Assembly (NCBI RefSeq): GCF_014356525.2
Contig: NC_052507.1
Coordinates: forward strand, 4,142,509 to 4,206,508
Length of the DNA stretch: 64,000 bases
Direction of reading: 5' to 3'
Source: Nilaparvata lugens
Taxonomy: Eukaryota > Arthropoda > Insecta > Hemiptera > Delphacidae
Shown here: positions 10,696-20,962 of the stretch, in pieces
Numbering within the stretch: the first letter of the stretch is position 1
How the letters are laid out: every line of letters starts with the position of its first letter
The notes under the pieces: generated by a model
Databases searched by the model: none
Seen by the model: the letters and a program-made list of their open reading frames with translations, nothing else
Told to the model about the DNA's origin: nothing
Made by a program: the position numbers and the translations under genes

Positions 10696-11953
10696 AACCT
10701 TCTAGTCGTGACCCTGGGTCCCAGGGACCCCGGCAATTTTAGTTTTAGTTATAATTTTGCTCCTGATTGATTTACTGTCTATTGTGACCCATGTAAATCC
10801 ATGTCAGTAGACACTTAAACTTGATGTAGAGTGTTAGTGCTCTGTGACTTGTTATTTTCGTGAAACGACGTTTCTGGGTCCCAGGGACCCAAGGGTCACG
10901 ACTAACGTAACTTTTTTCGTTTTTTTGAAATGCTCATTTTTATGCAATAGTGATTGGATTAGAGCAGTCAATATGTTTATTTTGAACAGAGACTTCGAAG
11001 AATGTACAAATTGACTTTTAGATCTCTATTCCAATGACATTAGTGATCCTAAAGATAAATTCATAGTTCAAGATAAGAATACTGACCTTGAGTGGGATGA
11101 TAGTTAAAGCAATGAACTTCAGGTGATCCCAGGAATTCTAAACCTCTCCTAAAAGTGAAACTTATGAGACCTTATGTTTCAATGTTTCAATGTTTCTAGT
11201 AGTGTTTCATGTAGGTTTCATGATTTATACTAGTATTCATCACTATAATTTCATAAGTCTTGCAGAGATTGTGCAATATGAAATTGAGGGTAGGGTAAAA
11301 ACTAACCCAAGAGTGAACTATGACCTTCAAATCTTTTTCCTATCTTTCTGGTAGATTTGCATGTGAGATCCATCATAATTGATACTATGATGGACCTTGA
11401 AGAGATATAGACCCACAATGCCTATGCCTTCCCAATGATAGCTCTTACTTGAAATTGAAGGCCACCATTGGGGTATTTTAGCACGAGATATTATATTTAT
11501 ATATTTCTTATACTATAGATCACAGAGGCATTGGTATGTGATAATCTTATAGGTTGCCCCTCAATGGCCGATTTCAATTCCAAGTACGACACTAGCGCTG
11601 CATGTGAGTCTATGCATCTTTAAGGTTTTTATAAGGTCTATTAATCTTCAAGGTCTTTGGTATCAATCACTATATTTCCTTGTTCACTTTATAAAAAATA
11701 ATAACCAAACGTTACTTTTCACTACCCTTAAAATGCAAGGTTTCACAATTTTTTTCTTATAATTATAATGAAGATCGATTTCTGCTTTACATAAGTGCTC
11801 AATGCATTCATCATTAACCCTTGAACATATTAGAAACATAGAATAACATTATATCTCAAAATATATTGGAATATTCAATATGAAAGAAGCATGTCCATGA
11901 GACCCAGGATGACGACTAGAGTCAGAAAAAAATAGGGTCACGACTAGAAGGTT
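10696..11953. mobile_element. Element D: DNA transposon-like, perfect 20-bp terminal inverted repeats
   Basis: The left end AACCTTCTAGTCGTGACCCT (10696-10715) is the exact reverse complement of 11934-11953. Next to the left end is the palindrome GGGTCCCAGGGACCC (10717-10731), and an inverted near-copy of end plus palindrome lies at 10875-10905. A short relic frame near 11020-11105 (SNDISDPKDKFIVQDKN) is coding-like but too short to name. The element sits in a MITE-1 copy. No clear target duplication could be fixed, so the superfamily is open. Confidence 0.8.
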
Positions 11954-12091
11954 GTACGAGAATGAACAGTTAATATTACATCAATGAACCTGTATTAGCT
12001 ACCGTCTGTAGACTGCATTGATGGGACAGAAGTTCGGCAACGTTGTTCTGCTATCTTTATCCATTGCCATTATAACGTGGACTTCACTATA

Positions 12092-12374
12092 ACTGAGGAT
12101 TACCCTCTGCTTCTCCAACTGTCAGCATCCCTAATCAAGGCCTCCCATTCAAGCATAGCTGATTGTTTGAGATGACGTCACTGCAGTCTAGAATCAATCC
12201 CCTGCTGCAGTAGGTGGAATCATCAATCAATCAATCAACAGGATTTTCGCACTGTTCTCTAATCGAGATTCTTTTTGAATTTCTAATCTGAGATTGTTCT
12301 ATTCTATGACTAGTAGCAGAGAAAACTCCTATAATTATAGGAGATAATTATTAATTGCTATTATTAATTCTGTG
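12092..12374. other. Unassigned spacer with a family I-like piece
   Basis: AACTGTCAGCATCCCTAATC near 12119 resembles family I units, followed by a short AATC-type simple repeat (12218-12238). Nothing else is recognised. Confidence 0.4.
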
Positions 12375-12599
12375 CTAGTAGGTAACCTGTGCTCCGCGAG
12401 GGTCAAATGAGAAACTGAAAACTTTGGCTACTGAAATCTTGAAGAAATTTGAATTGTCCTATCATCCTCGTTGAATTGATAGAAGAAAGGAAGGAAAAAA
12501 GAGAGAAAGGAACTTCATTGACATGACAATATTACAATATTATATCTGTTAATATCACAATATGCTTTATTTACAATATGTATATCTGTTAAGAAAATT

Positions 12600-12850
12600 T
12601 GAGTTATTTTATTTACTTAGTATTGATAGAATTTCATGTGTATTCTCATTTCTATTCTGTGAACAAATAGGTTCTACTCTTTGTTTCTATAAGTTATACA
12701 CTCTTCTACATATTTATTTTTTGTTCTGAATATGTTAATTGTTCATTTGTTCCCATTATAATGTAGTGTTAGTATGCAATGGGTCATGCAAGACCTGGCA
12801 ATACATTGTCATTTGTTAAAGAATCAATAAAGAATCAATCAATCAATATT
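12600..12850 (+). mobile_element. LINE-like 3-prime end with AATAAA and (TCAA)n tail
   Basis: The stretch ends AGAATCAATAAAGAATCAAT followed by CAATCAAT, a polyadenylation signal plus a simple repeat tail as in other LINE ends of this window. No coding part is attached. Confidence 0.4.
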
Positions 12851-13222
12851 ATAGCAGTATTGATATTAAATGTATATAATACGTAGTAGACAAAACAATC
12901 AATAAATTATAAGTATCTTTTGATGATATCAATAAGTGTTCTAAGTTCATTTAGCTTGGCATTTTCTGCCGTCAGCCGAAGTTGAGAGAGAGAAAAAAAG
13001 CCATAACCACTGTAAACTTTCGGTGATGAATAGAAAACGAGCAATAAATTATAATATCTTGAGCAGCCTACACACTTAATTAATTAATCAATGAACAATA
13101 CAAACAAACAATGTGGCAAGGCTTGCGTTATAATATTATCGAAAGAATGAAATCAAAATAATACCTAATTTCTTATTCTGAATCGATATTCGCAATTCTA
13201 CAACTTATTTTCCTGGTATAAA

Positions 13223-13567
13223 TCAGTAATTGAACACATTTATTATTGCCCCTCTGTACTTTAATGCAGCTTTCACATATCCCACTAGATTCCTCCAACT
13301 TTTACCATTTAAATACTCTATTACCTCCGTCCTTTCCAATATCCATTGATTAAACCATTTTTTTCTTATTTCTGCCAAACTTTTACATGTACCTACAAAA
13401 TGAAATATATCCTCGTACTCATTACTATTACACATGGAGCATCTAAGTGCCTTCCTGTCTTTCCGGCCTGAAGTTGAGTGGTAATTGGGCTCCTCTAGTT
13501 TTAAGAATAATACTAATGAAGTGCCGTTTATTACTATTCTTGATGTGATCTCTGATTGAAGTCTCAT
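13223..13567 (-). pseudogene. LINE ORF2 C-terminal end with CCHC zinc finger
   Basis: The frame carries CSMCNSNEYEDIFHFVGTC, a C-x2-C-x9-H-x4-C finger. This type is found after the reverse transcriptase domain in Jockey, R1 and I-type LINEs. It is followed by KSLAEIRKKWF and a short basic tail ending at 13223. Only the last 115 residues or so are present. A possible alternative upstream frame (VYAALNKDETSIRDHI) suggests an indel near 13565. Confidence 0.65.
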
Positions 13568-13719
13568 CTTTATTTAAAGCAGCGTACACTAAATTGATAA
13601 TATATATGCAATATTTCAAGTTGATCAGTTGATTAGTTTAAACGTGATGATGCAAAATTCGTGAATTCCCTATTCTGTACGTGTATAAGCCAGTTCTTTC
13701 CTTCATTGTATTTCATAGA

Positions 13720-14003
13720 TTATACTGTTATTACAGACAAGGATGTAGAAAAATAGTTGACGAGATTTGGAAGTTGAGTTTCTTATTGACTCACTCGAGA
13801 AGACATGATGTACATTTAAATTTTTTTACGATTCTCAAAAAGGAAAACCATCAAGGACAATTTGGAGTTATCTATTCCTAGATAACGATTCCGGTATAGC
13901 TTCAAGCCTATTTTTGATGAGGAATCCAACAATATTTCTTTCTATCTGAGAATAAGATAGTTCTGTTATTGGCTGGGGGAGGAAAGCGACATCTGCTTTA
14001 TTG
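13720..14003. other. Unassigned spacer
   Basis: No repeat match. On minus the segment 13868-13985 reads as a coding-like run (SYSQIERNIVGFLIKNRLEA), but it is short and merges with minisatellite sequence, so it is not called a gene. Confidence 0.35.
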
Positions 14004-14071
14004 AATGATAGAGAAAGATTGCAACACCAATATGAATCAAACTCTGGCATTATAACGTGGACCTCACTATA
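14003..14071. mobile_element. MITE-1 right end (copy before the minisatellite)
   Basis: Family interior TTGAATGATAGAGAAAGATT followed by the terminus ATTATAACGTGGACCTCACT. It abuts the 11-bp minisatellite exactly at CTATAG. Confidence 0.75.
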
Positions 14072-14690
14072 GGAAGATGATACAAAGATGATACGAAGGT
14101 GATACGAAGATGATACAAAGATGATACGAAGATGATTCGAAGATGACAAGAAGATAATACGAAGATGATACGAAGATGATACAAAGATTATATGAAGATG
14201 ATACAAAGATGATACGAAGATGATACGAAGATGATACGAAGATGATACAAAGGTTATATGAAGATGATACAAAGATGATACGAAGATGATATGAAGATGA
14301 TACGAAGATGATGTGAAGATGATACGAAGATGATATGAAGATGATACGGAGATGATACGAAGATGATTCGAAGATGACAAGAAGATAATATGAAGATGAT
14401 ACAAAGATGATACAAACATGATATGAAGATAATACGAAGATGATACGAAGATGATACAAAGATGATATGAAGATGATACGAAGATGATATGAAGATGATA
14501 CGAAGATGATACGAAGATGATACGAAGATGATACTAAGATGATACTTAGATGATGCGATAATGATTCAATGATGATACAAAGATGATGCGAAGATGATAC
14601 GAAGATGATACGATAATGATACGAAGATGATACGAAGATGATGCGATAATGATTGAAGGATGATACGAAGAAAATACAAGGATACCAACA
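14072..14690. repeat. 11-bp minisatellite, about 55 copies
   Basis: The unit is GAAGATGATAC with variants (ACAAAG, ATATGAAG, TTCGAAG). An 11-bp period rotates through all reading frames, so both strands give long open frames such as repeated SSYHLRIIFV. These are artefacts, not proteins. Confidence 0.95.
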
Positions 14691-14729
14691 CCAACGTTAA
14701 TCAGGTGCAGCCATTATAACGTGGACCTA
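14691..14729. mobile_element. MITE-1 right end (copy after the minisatellite)
   Basis: AACACCAACGTTAATCAGGT then CATTATAACGTGGACCTA, the same terminus and orientation as at 14003-14071. The minisatellite therefore lies between two copies of one MITE end. Confidence 0.65.
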
Positions 14730-15044
14730 GGTATTGGCTCACCGTAATCGCTGAGAGCTATATTATCAGGGTCACACGGCAAATGTAAATCTCAACAAAA
14801 ACTCATCAACAACATTAATATTCTGACGCTGATAAGAGCTGACAGAATATGGGTGGATATTATCGGACTGAGAGAGACATTTCTCAGCAAGATTCTGCCA
14901 TTAGAAGCTCAGAGAGACATATTATCACAAGCGGTTGACAGCTTGTGCCGGGATATTAATTCTATAATTCGAGGAATGATTCTTCAAGCCATGAAATTGC
15001 TTCCTGCTGCAATTACACGAGTAGACTGACTCACGCGCATGGAA
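14730..15044. other. Unassigned spacer
   Basis: Nothing recognisable; a mild direct repeat of AGAGAGACATAT/TT near 14870-14920. Confidence 0.4.
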
Positions 15045-15240
15045 GGGGAAGAAGAAGAAGAAGAAGAAGAGAGAGAATAAGGAGGAAAAGAAGAAGAAGA
15101 AGAAGAAGAAGGAGAAATAGAGGGAAATATGAATGATGAAGGATAATGACGTATATGAAAATACCACGCAAAGAAGAAGAAGAACAAGAAGAAGAAGAAG
15201 AAAGAAGAAGAAGAAGAAGAAGAAGAAGAAGAGGAGGAAG
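15045..15240. repeat. (GAA)n-rich microsatellite tracts
   Basis: Two GAAGAA tracts (15047-15115 and 15170-15240) separated by about 55 bp of non-repetitive sequence. Phe/Ser-rich frames on the opposite strand are artefacts. Confidence 0.95.
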
Positions 15241-15391
15241 ATAGAGAAGATTTATCTATTCTATTGCACTTCCATCAAGGTAATTGGAGTGCAATTGAAT
15301 TAGTTTACTCTATCACCTTGGCTTATACAGTAATACAAATACACTTAACTGTTCTATTTCAAAGAAAACTTTTACAATGATAAACTTTTCT

Positions 15392-15775
15392 GATCATTAC
15401 TTTTTGAGATATGAGCGCCTAAAGTTCAAATTTTTGGGACAGAACATTTCAAATTCTGTAAGAGATAAATCCATGAGATTCAGAGAATAAATTCTTCATG
15501 GTATTGTTGATCTAGTAGAACAAAAAATTTCTGAAAATATAAATTTTTAAGATAATTATTCAATTTACTAAAAATAACTTGTATTTGAGTTATTTTTGGT
15601 AAATTGAATAACTTTTTCAAAAATTGATATTTTCAGGAAATTTTTGTTTCACTGGATCAACAAAATCATGAAGAATCCATCCACTGAATCTCATGGATTT
15701 ATCTCCTACCGAATTTGAAATGTTCTGTCCCAAAAATTCAAACTTCAGGCACTGATATCTCAAAAAGTAATTATC
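15392..15775. repeat. 384-bp fold-back palindrome
   Basis: The arm starting GATCATTACTTTTTGAGATA at 15392 is matched by the reverse complement of the arm ending AAAAAGTAATTATC at 15775. The arms are about 185-190 bp, with a loop of about 7 bases near 15580-15587 (AATAACTT-GTATTTG-AGTTATT). By eye identity is about 85-90 percent along the whole arm. It contains no coding frame. It is likely a fold-back or snap-back MITE, or an inverted duplication. Confidence 0.85.
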
Positions 15776-16145
15776 GGAAAAAAATTGTTTCCTGAGAAAA
15801 CCTTCTCATTTTTATAGCTTGATGATATACAAATCGAGAAACTTAAAAGAATATCACGAGTAGAGAGTTTATTTTCAGCCTTTGCACAGCCTTAATGAAC
15901 ACATCAACAGTAAATTCCAAGAACAACAGTCCAAACAAGAACAGACATTTTGTTTAATAATAAATAATTCAACCTAAGCCAATAAGAGCTCATGAGGGCG
16001 TCGACTCGTACCAAGAACTGAACTGAACTCGCTAGTGATTGGTCGAAGCTATGTGATGTTTTCGATCTCTCAGCTGATTCTAAAATGGCCGCAAACTAAT
16101 AGAAATCAAGAATTAATTCCTCGACGGAAGCCTTGTTTCTCTCTT
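15776..16145. other. Unassigned spacer
   Basis: No repeat match or coding frame recognised. Confidence 0.4.
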
Positions 16146-16202
16146 AAGCTGCGTTTAGACCAAAGTTATTAATATAACAAAATGGTTATTTTTCCATCCC
16201 TA

Positions 16203-16290
16203 TAGATTCTATTAGATTGAACATAACTACTTATCATACATATGATGTGCAAATGTGTTTATCAAGCTTCGTTTAATCTAATAGAATCTA
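16203..16290. repeat. Short palindrome next to a family G end (copy 1)
   Basis: Arms TAGATTCTATTAGATTGAAC (16203-16222) and the near-perfect reverse complement at 16271-16290 (one mismatch) enclose 48 bp. A second copy with the same relation to family G is at 41094-41152. Confidence 0.8.
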
Positions 16291-16920
16291 ATATCGGAGC
16301 ACCGAGCTTCGCTCGTTATCTATTTATTGATAAACAGAACATATTTCTTTAAAATTATTGTGGAAGTACTAACAGGCACAGCCAAAAACGGTTTCTTCCC
16401 CGAGTTTTGATTTATACACTACAAATGGTCCAGAAAGTAGGTTAGGTATATTCCATACACTTGAATACAGGTCCAGTTTTTAGTCAGAACATTTAAAAAC
16501 AAAAAAGGTTTTAATTTAGATTGTCTACAAACCAAATTGAATAACACTCACTAATAACTTGAAACTGTAAAATAATGATTAACTTTGAAAAATTTGATAG
16601 AGCCTACTTCCATTTTGAATGATATACCATGTCATGTCTACAAATCAGATATTTTGATCAAGTTGATTAAAATTTCTAGATGATCGTGAGATAAGCTGGA
16701 TGATCCCACACACATGCACTCGTTCACTCTCTTCCATTACGGTATCGACAGACGACAAAATTTCCAGCTGTTTTTCCAAGGACGTTTTTATCCTTTCAAT
16801 GATCTTCAGCGAGTTGTCCAAGGGTTGAGACCTAGTGCAATCGAATCTTCATATCAAAAACCTATTTTTTTCTAAATTTCGTGAAAAGCGTTAGAGCCGT
16901 TTTCGAGATCCGTTGAACAT
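16291..16920 (-). repeat. Family G copy (hairpin-ended interspersed element)
   Basis: On minus it ends with AATAAATAGATAACGAGCGA, a GAGC-GAA-GCTC hairpin, then GGTGCTCCGATATT. Upstream it contains GGATCTCGAAAACGGCTCTA-like sequence and the AGCTGG/CCAAGG segment shared with copies at 42234 and 53369. A hairpin shortly before a constant 3-prime end suggests a Helitron or Helentron-type element, but LINE origin is not excluded. Confidence 0.55.
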
Positions 16921-16984
16921 AAATATATAACCCATATAGCCACATAACCACATAACCATAACCATATAAATTAATATATACAGA

Positions 16985-17637
16985 AATTGCTTGCTTAGTA
17001 TGTCTTGTATGCTTAGGGGTATTTGTCCTGCGGCAGCTTGCTAGGCTGAATGATAAAAAACCACTGTTAACTGCTTACCATGGACTTATACTATCTCATA
17101 TTAGGTATGCTATTTTAGTATGGGGTAATTCATCTCAACAAAATATGGACAGAGTGTTCAAGATTCAAAAGAAGGCACTCAGATGTATAGAGAAAGTGAA
17201 TAGGTTAGACTCTTGTAGGCCTTTATTTGAAAAGCTTGGTCTATTAACTGTGCCATCTTTGTATGTATATGAAGTTGTAATGCATGTGAAAACGAGTGGT
17301 GTGATTCAGAATTCAGATGTTCATGAGTATAATACGCGAAACAGAGCAGATTATCATATAATGGGTCACAATAGTAGGTTATTTGAACAAAAACCAGATT
17401 ATATTGGTAGGAAATTTTATAACAAGCTACCTCAAATCTTGAAAAGTAATGATGATTTGAAGATTTTCAAAAAACAAATGAAAAAATATTTAGTTGATAG
17501 AGCTTTTTATAGTGTACAAGAATTCCTTTCAAACCTAAACTAGGTTGAACTACTTAGTGTTAGAATTATTATGTAATAACATGACTTGTCTTATACTCCA
17601 TGACTGGAGTCTTCAGGACGTAATCTAAAAAAAAAAG
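16985..17637 (+). mobile_element. LINE 3-prime end with poly(A)
   Basis: The segment contains a reverse transcriptase C-terminal coding end up to 17543. A short UTR with a CTCCATGACTGGAG hairpin follows, then an A10 tract at about 17627-17637. It is 5-prime truncated. Confidence 0.75.
17036..17543 (+). pseudogene. LINE reverse transcriptase C-terminal fragment
   Basis: The open frame extends upstream of the ATG at 17145. It reads RQLARLNDKKPLLTAYHGLI, then HIRYAILVWGNSS, then VFKIQKKALRCIEKVN. These are classic motifs after the non-LTR reverse transcriptase core (YGxxxWG-like block and QKKALR). It ends FLSNLN at TAG 17541-17543. The catalytic domain is missing, so it is a truncated copy. Confidence 0.8.
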
Positions 17638-17699
17638 TATAATAGGATAAGGAAGGAAAAGTGAACATTTTGTTAATAGCTTTGGTTTAAACGCAGCTT

Positions 17700-18544
17700 C
17701 ACAATGAATTAATTTGACTGTTCAGAATTTAATAATTATAAATTATTATGAACTGAAAGGCAGAAATAGCAGGACTATGAATGAGAAACAAAAAGTTTTC
17801 CTCTCTCATGCCATAAATGTATGCCATTTGGCTCACTGACTTAATTCATGGCTGCGACGCCAGTATGTAAACCAAGGTTTTCCGAATTTACAATTATTCA
17901 CTATAGAGAATGCACTGATATGAAATTCTCAACCGATCTTTGTATGATATCAAAGGCACCAGATTGTATCTGCAAAACACTGTAGTAAATCATAAAACTG
18001 TAGCTGTGTTTATAGTTCTACTGCAAAACACTACTTTGAAAACAATTCATAAGTTGGATTTTTCAGAAAGCAAATTCAACCACTGAGCAACAAAATATTG
18101 TCCACTGCGGTGTGGAATGGAAAACTGAGCAGCGTGTGCACAGGCCAGTGAAAAGCGCTTTTCACGCTTTTCCTGAATTTTCTCGTGTGTTGAATGCATT
18201 TGGTCGCATTCATTCTAGTATGAGAGGAGTTTTTAGCAGGTTGGCGTGCTAAATGTTTTAATTGCAACGTTGGATGTATGAAAAGAAATCAAATTATTTC
18301 GTGTCTCTCTTGGAGTTTACTGTGCGAAATGGATAGGAGATTAAACAATGAAACAGCAAGCAGCTGAAATTCTAATTATCACATTTGTTTGGGGAACATA
18401 CATTCTTGTTTCAACTGGTATTTACAATGGAAGTTCGTTTCATTCTGTTGAAGAATTAACGCTGATTAGCACAATAAAATAAATGTTGCTGAATTATGTT
18501 CATTTTTTGAAGCATGAGCTCTAACTGAACAAGAAATATAGCAA
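17700..18544. other. Unassigned AT-rich stretch
   Basis: About 840 bp with no repeat family match. A minus-strand open frame of 63 codons at 18076-18267 shows no motif. Confidence 0.4.
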
Positions 18545-19075
18545 CTATAGTGAGGTCCACGTTATAATGGCAGTGGAGAAAGATATGAGAACAACTCTGC
18601 CGATCCTCTGTCATGTCAATGCCTTCCACAGACGGTGGCTGATACAGGTTTATTGATGTAATATTAACTGTTCATTCCCGTTTTAAAATAATCAATTGTA
18701 CTATTTTTATTTAGCAAGAAATTATATTTTTTAATAATTTCATAATCTTCATATTCAAGATGAAATATTTTGTTAATTAATAAATAATTCTACATTGTTG
18801 AAAGACGACAACTGATATATAGACTTTATATACGGTAACTGATACAGGTTTATTGATGTAATATTAACTGTTCATCCTCGTTCAAAATAATCAATTATAT
18901 CATTTCTATTTAGCAATAAATTATATTTTTCAATACTCTCATAATTAATTTTCATATTTAAGATGAAATATTTCGTTTATTAATAATTAATAACTCTACA
19001 TTGTTGGAAGACGATCTTGGAACAGAGCAAAGCGAGAAAGAGATAGCGAATTTGCATTGTTGAATGATAGACAAC
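18545..19075. mobile_element. MITE-1 copy with internal tandem duplication, right end lost
   Basis: The left end CTATAGTGAGGTCCACGTTA is intact. The segment from TGATACAGGTTTATTGATGT through CTACATTGTTG occurs twice (about 18635-18805 and 18840-19008). The copy stops after TTGAATGATAGACAACGA with no GTGGACCTC terminus. Confidence 0.75.
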
Positions 19076-19325
19076 GAAAACGGAATTTAGCACTTCAACA
19101 ACCCATAAATCGCTTATTAGACCACTTAAAAATTTCAGTTGCCACTTTTTCTCAATCTTATAATGATCTTAACAATTATATTGGAAAAGATTATCCAATT
19201 TAAATGATGAAAAGAGTTTACCGAACAGTCTTAAACAACAGACACGCCATGATAGCGAAATTTACTTCGAGTACAAAATAAAAACTAAGAAATCTTAAAC
19301 CAATAATATTCACAAATATTCCATT

Positions 19326-19620
19326 TTTCGATTAGTTTGGAGCACTTTAGTTTTCCGTGTTTGTCTTCATGCTCCATAATTTTATCAATCTGGAATTAAA
19401 CTCTGCTCCCGCATCTTGATTCTCTCTTAGGTAATATTCACAAATCTGTGGATGATCCATATTATTTTCCTCGATCAGTTTGGAGCACTCTACTTTTCTT
19501 CATGTTCCATGATTTTCCAAATCTGGGATTGGGATTCCTGCATCTTGATTCTCTCCAAGACTGTATTCTCAAATCTATAGTTGATCCATATTTTATTCTT
19601 CAATAGAATTGGAGCACTCA
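19326..19620. repeat. Degenerate tandem repeat, about 145-bp unit
   Basis: The motif GATTAGTTTGGAGCACT recurs with changes at 19331, 19476 (GATCAGTTTGGAGCACT) and 19606 (AGAATTGGAGCACT), each followed by related TGCTCC/GTTCCATGATTTT and GCATCTTGATTCTCTC blocks. The rest of 19076-19720 is unassigned. Confidence 0.65.
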
Positions 19621-19724
19621 GGCAGAGTGAACTCAGAGATTCCAACCTAGACGCCTCAAATCATTTATAACGCAGCCTTCAACCTAACTGACAACCGGAA
19701 CAGACTTCACTGAGATTCATTACA

Positions 19725-20770
19725 AACTGGCAGTATCCCTAATGAATAACATGAATGCTTTCCATTAATCCAATGCTGACAGATGAAGCTGATCTTACTC
19801 GAGTCAGATTCAACTACAACTGTCAGTATCTATATATATAAAAGCGAAATGGCACTGACTCACTCACTCACTCACTCACTCACTCACTCGAATAACTAAA
19901 AATCTACCGGACCAAAAACGTTCAAATTTGGTAGGTATGTTCAGTTGGCCCTTTAGAGGCGCACTAAGAAATCTTTTGGCAATATTTTAACTCTAAGGGT
20001 TGTTTTTAAGGGTTTAAAGTTCGTCTTTTAGCATGTATATTCTTCTTCTCCCAATCTCTTAATTATAATTGAAATTTCCATATCATATGTTACTATAGAA
20101 CTACAATCTAGATAGAGTACCTATTCGAAACAGTTGTAAACTGGCAACTAAATTAATACTTTTGTCAGGTTGGCATTAAGTTGAGTTGATTTTGTTAGGT
20201 TGGCACCAAGTTGAAGATTTAAATGCATTTATCGCGGAAAAATTGATTGGGCACTGCTACTTCAATCCTGGGAATATTATATTACTAGCCGTCAGGCTTG
20301 CTTCGCTCGCCATATCCGTTTAGCCAGACGTTTAGTCTGGACCCCGACTGGATTGTCCTAACATATGATAAAAATGCTCAAACGAAAAATGCAGGCGAGC
20401 GAAGCGAGTCTGCTGACCTTTTTCTTGGACGATCCAGTCGGGGGTCCAGGGGGCGGAGCCCCCTGGCTAAACGGATATGGCGAGCGAAGCGAGCCTAACG
20501 GCTAGTTTCTTATAAGAAACTTCAATGTTTCTAATTCAGGCAATCCTGACAGGTTGAAACTGATCTTACTCGAGTCAGATTCAACTACAACTGTCAGTAT
20601 TTCTTATAAGAAACTTCAATGCTTCTAATTCAGGCAATTCTGACATCTTGATGTGAAACTTCCCGATCGTAGTTCACTTGAAACTTGCAGTACTTCTCAT
20701 GAATAGCATCAATGCTTTTCATTCAGACACTGATGACGGTTTGAGGTGAATTTCACAGCAGAATTAGTGG
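19725..20770. repeat. Family I units, split by a Helitron
   Basis: Units carry CTGACAG ... ACTGTCAGTAT with ATGAATGCTTTCCATT-like middles. A unit is broken at 19828/20506 by the Helitron. The unbroken paralogous unit at 20591-20615 reads CTGTCAGTATTTCTTATAAG, exactly the sequence obtained when the Helitron is removed. Confidence 0.75.
19829..20505 (+). mobile_element. Non-autonomous Helitron, family 1, copy 2
   Basis: It starts TCTATATATATAAAAGCGAA and ends GCGAGCCTAACGGCTAG, flanked by A on the left and T on the right. A GT/CACT-repeat (CTCACTCACTCA) follows the 5-prime end and a GGGGGCGGAGCCCCC hairpin lies near 20453-20467. No coding capacity. Its 677-bp insertion is exact relative to the empty paralogous site at 20591. 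Confidence 0.85.
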
Positions 20771-20962
20771 TGTACGATTCAGAAACCAACCGCCACTTTA
20801 CCACAATTGCTTGGTTGCAATTGTGGCCACAACTGTCAGCCGAGAGAGAAATTGGGAGTGTAAGAGAGGGAAAAAGAGAGTGAGAGAAGTAGAGAAGTAG
20901 AGAGAGAGGGAGAGAGAGGGAGAGAGGAAGAGAGAGTGAAGAGGGGAAAGGAAGAGAAAGAG

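Larger units (their letters stand above)
8762..12091. mobile_element. MITE-1 host copy containing LINE and element D insertions
   Basis: The left part (CTATAGCGAGGTCCATGTTA through TTTTAACAATG) lies at 8762-8895. A middle piece (GAAAAATATAATTTACAGCT ... AATTGATTATTCCAA) lies at about 10648-10697. The right part (AATGAACAGTTAATATTACA ... TATAACGTGGACTTCACTAT) lies at about 11960-12091. In order and orientation these are consecutive parts of one MITE. The gaps are a LINE at 8896-10637 and element D at 10696-11953. Confidence 0.75.
12375..13719 (-). mobile_element. Helitron family 2 (E) copy, interrupted by LINE-derived DNA
   Basis: The 3-prime part (minus) is at 12375-12480 (CTAGTAGGTAACCTGTGCTC on plus) and the 5-prime part at about 13605-13719 (AAACGTGATGATGC, CGTGTATAAGCCAGTTCTTT on plus). 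Intact relatives at 28071 and 29237 show the two halves adjacent. On minus the element would begin TCTATGAAATACAATGAAGG and end CTAG after a CCC...GGG hairpin. The inserted DNA in between carries a LINE coding end and a LINE-like 3-prime tail. Confidence 0.5.
16146..17699. mobile_element. Element H: 1.55-kb unit with about 35-bp terminal inverted repeats
   Basis: The left end AAGCTGCGTTTAGACCAAAG (16146) is matched by the reverse complement of CTTTGGTTTAAACGCAGCTT (17680-17699), and similarity continues inward to about 16183 and 17667. Inside are a short palindrome, a family G copy and a LINE 3-prime end. No transposase was found. It is either a MITE that collected insertions or a composite. 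No target duplication is certain (flanks TTAA and TTCA). Confidence 0.65.

Noticed and set aside
13868..14459. Long open frames with SSYHLRIIFV repeats
   Set aside because: An 11-bp tandem unit reads through all frames and produces an 11-residue repeat. There is no start context or conserved domain.
14925..15187. Phe- and Ser-rich frames on minus, resembling membrane or low-complexity proteins
   Set aside because: They come from GAA-repeat DNA.
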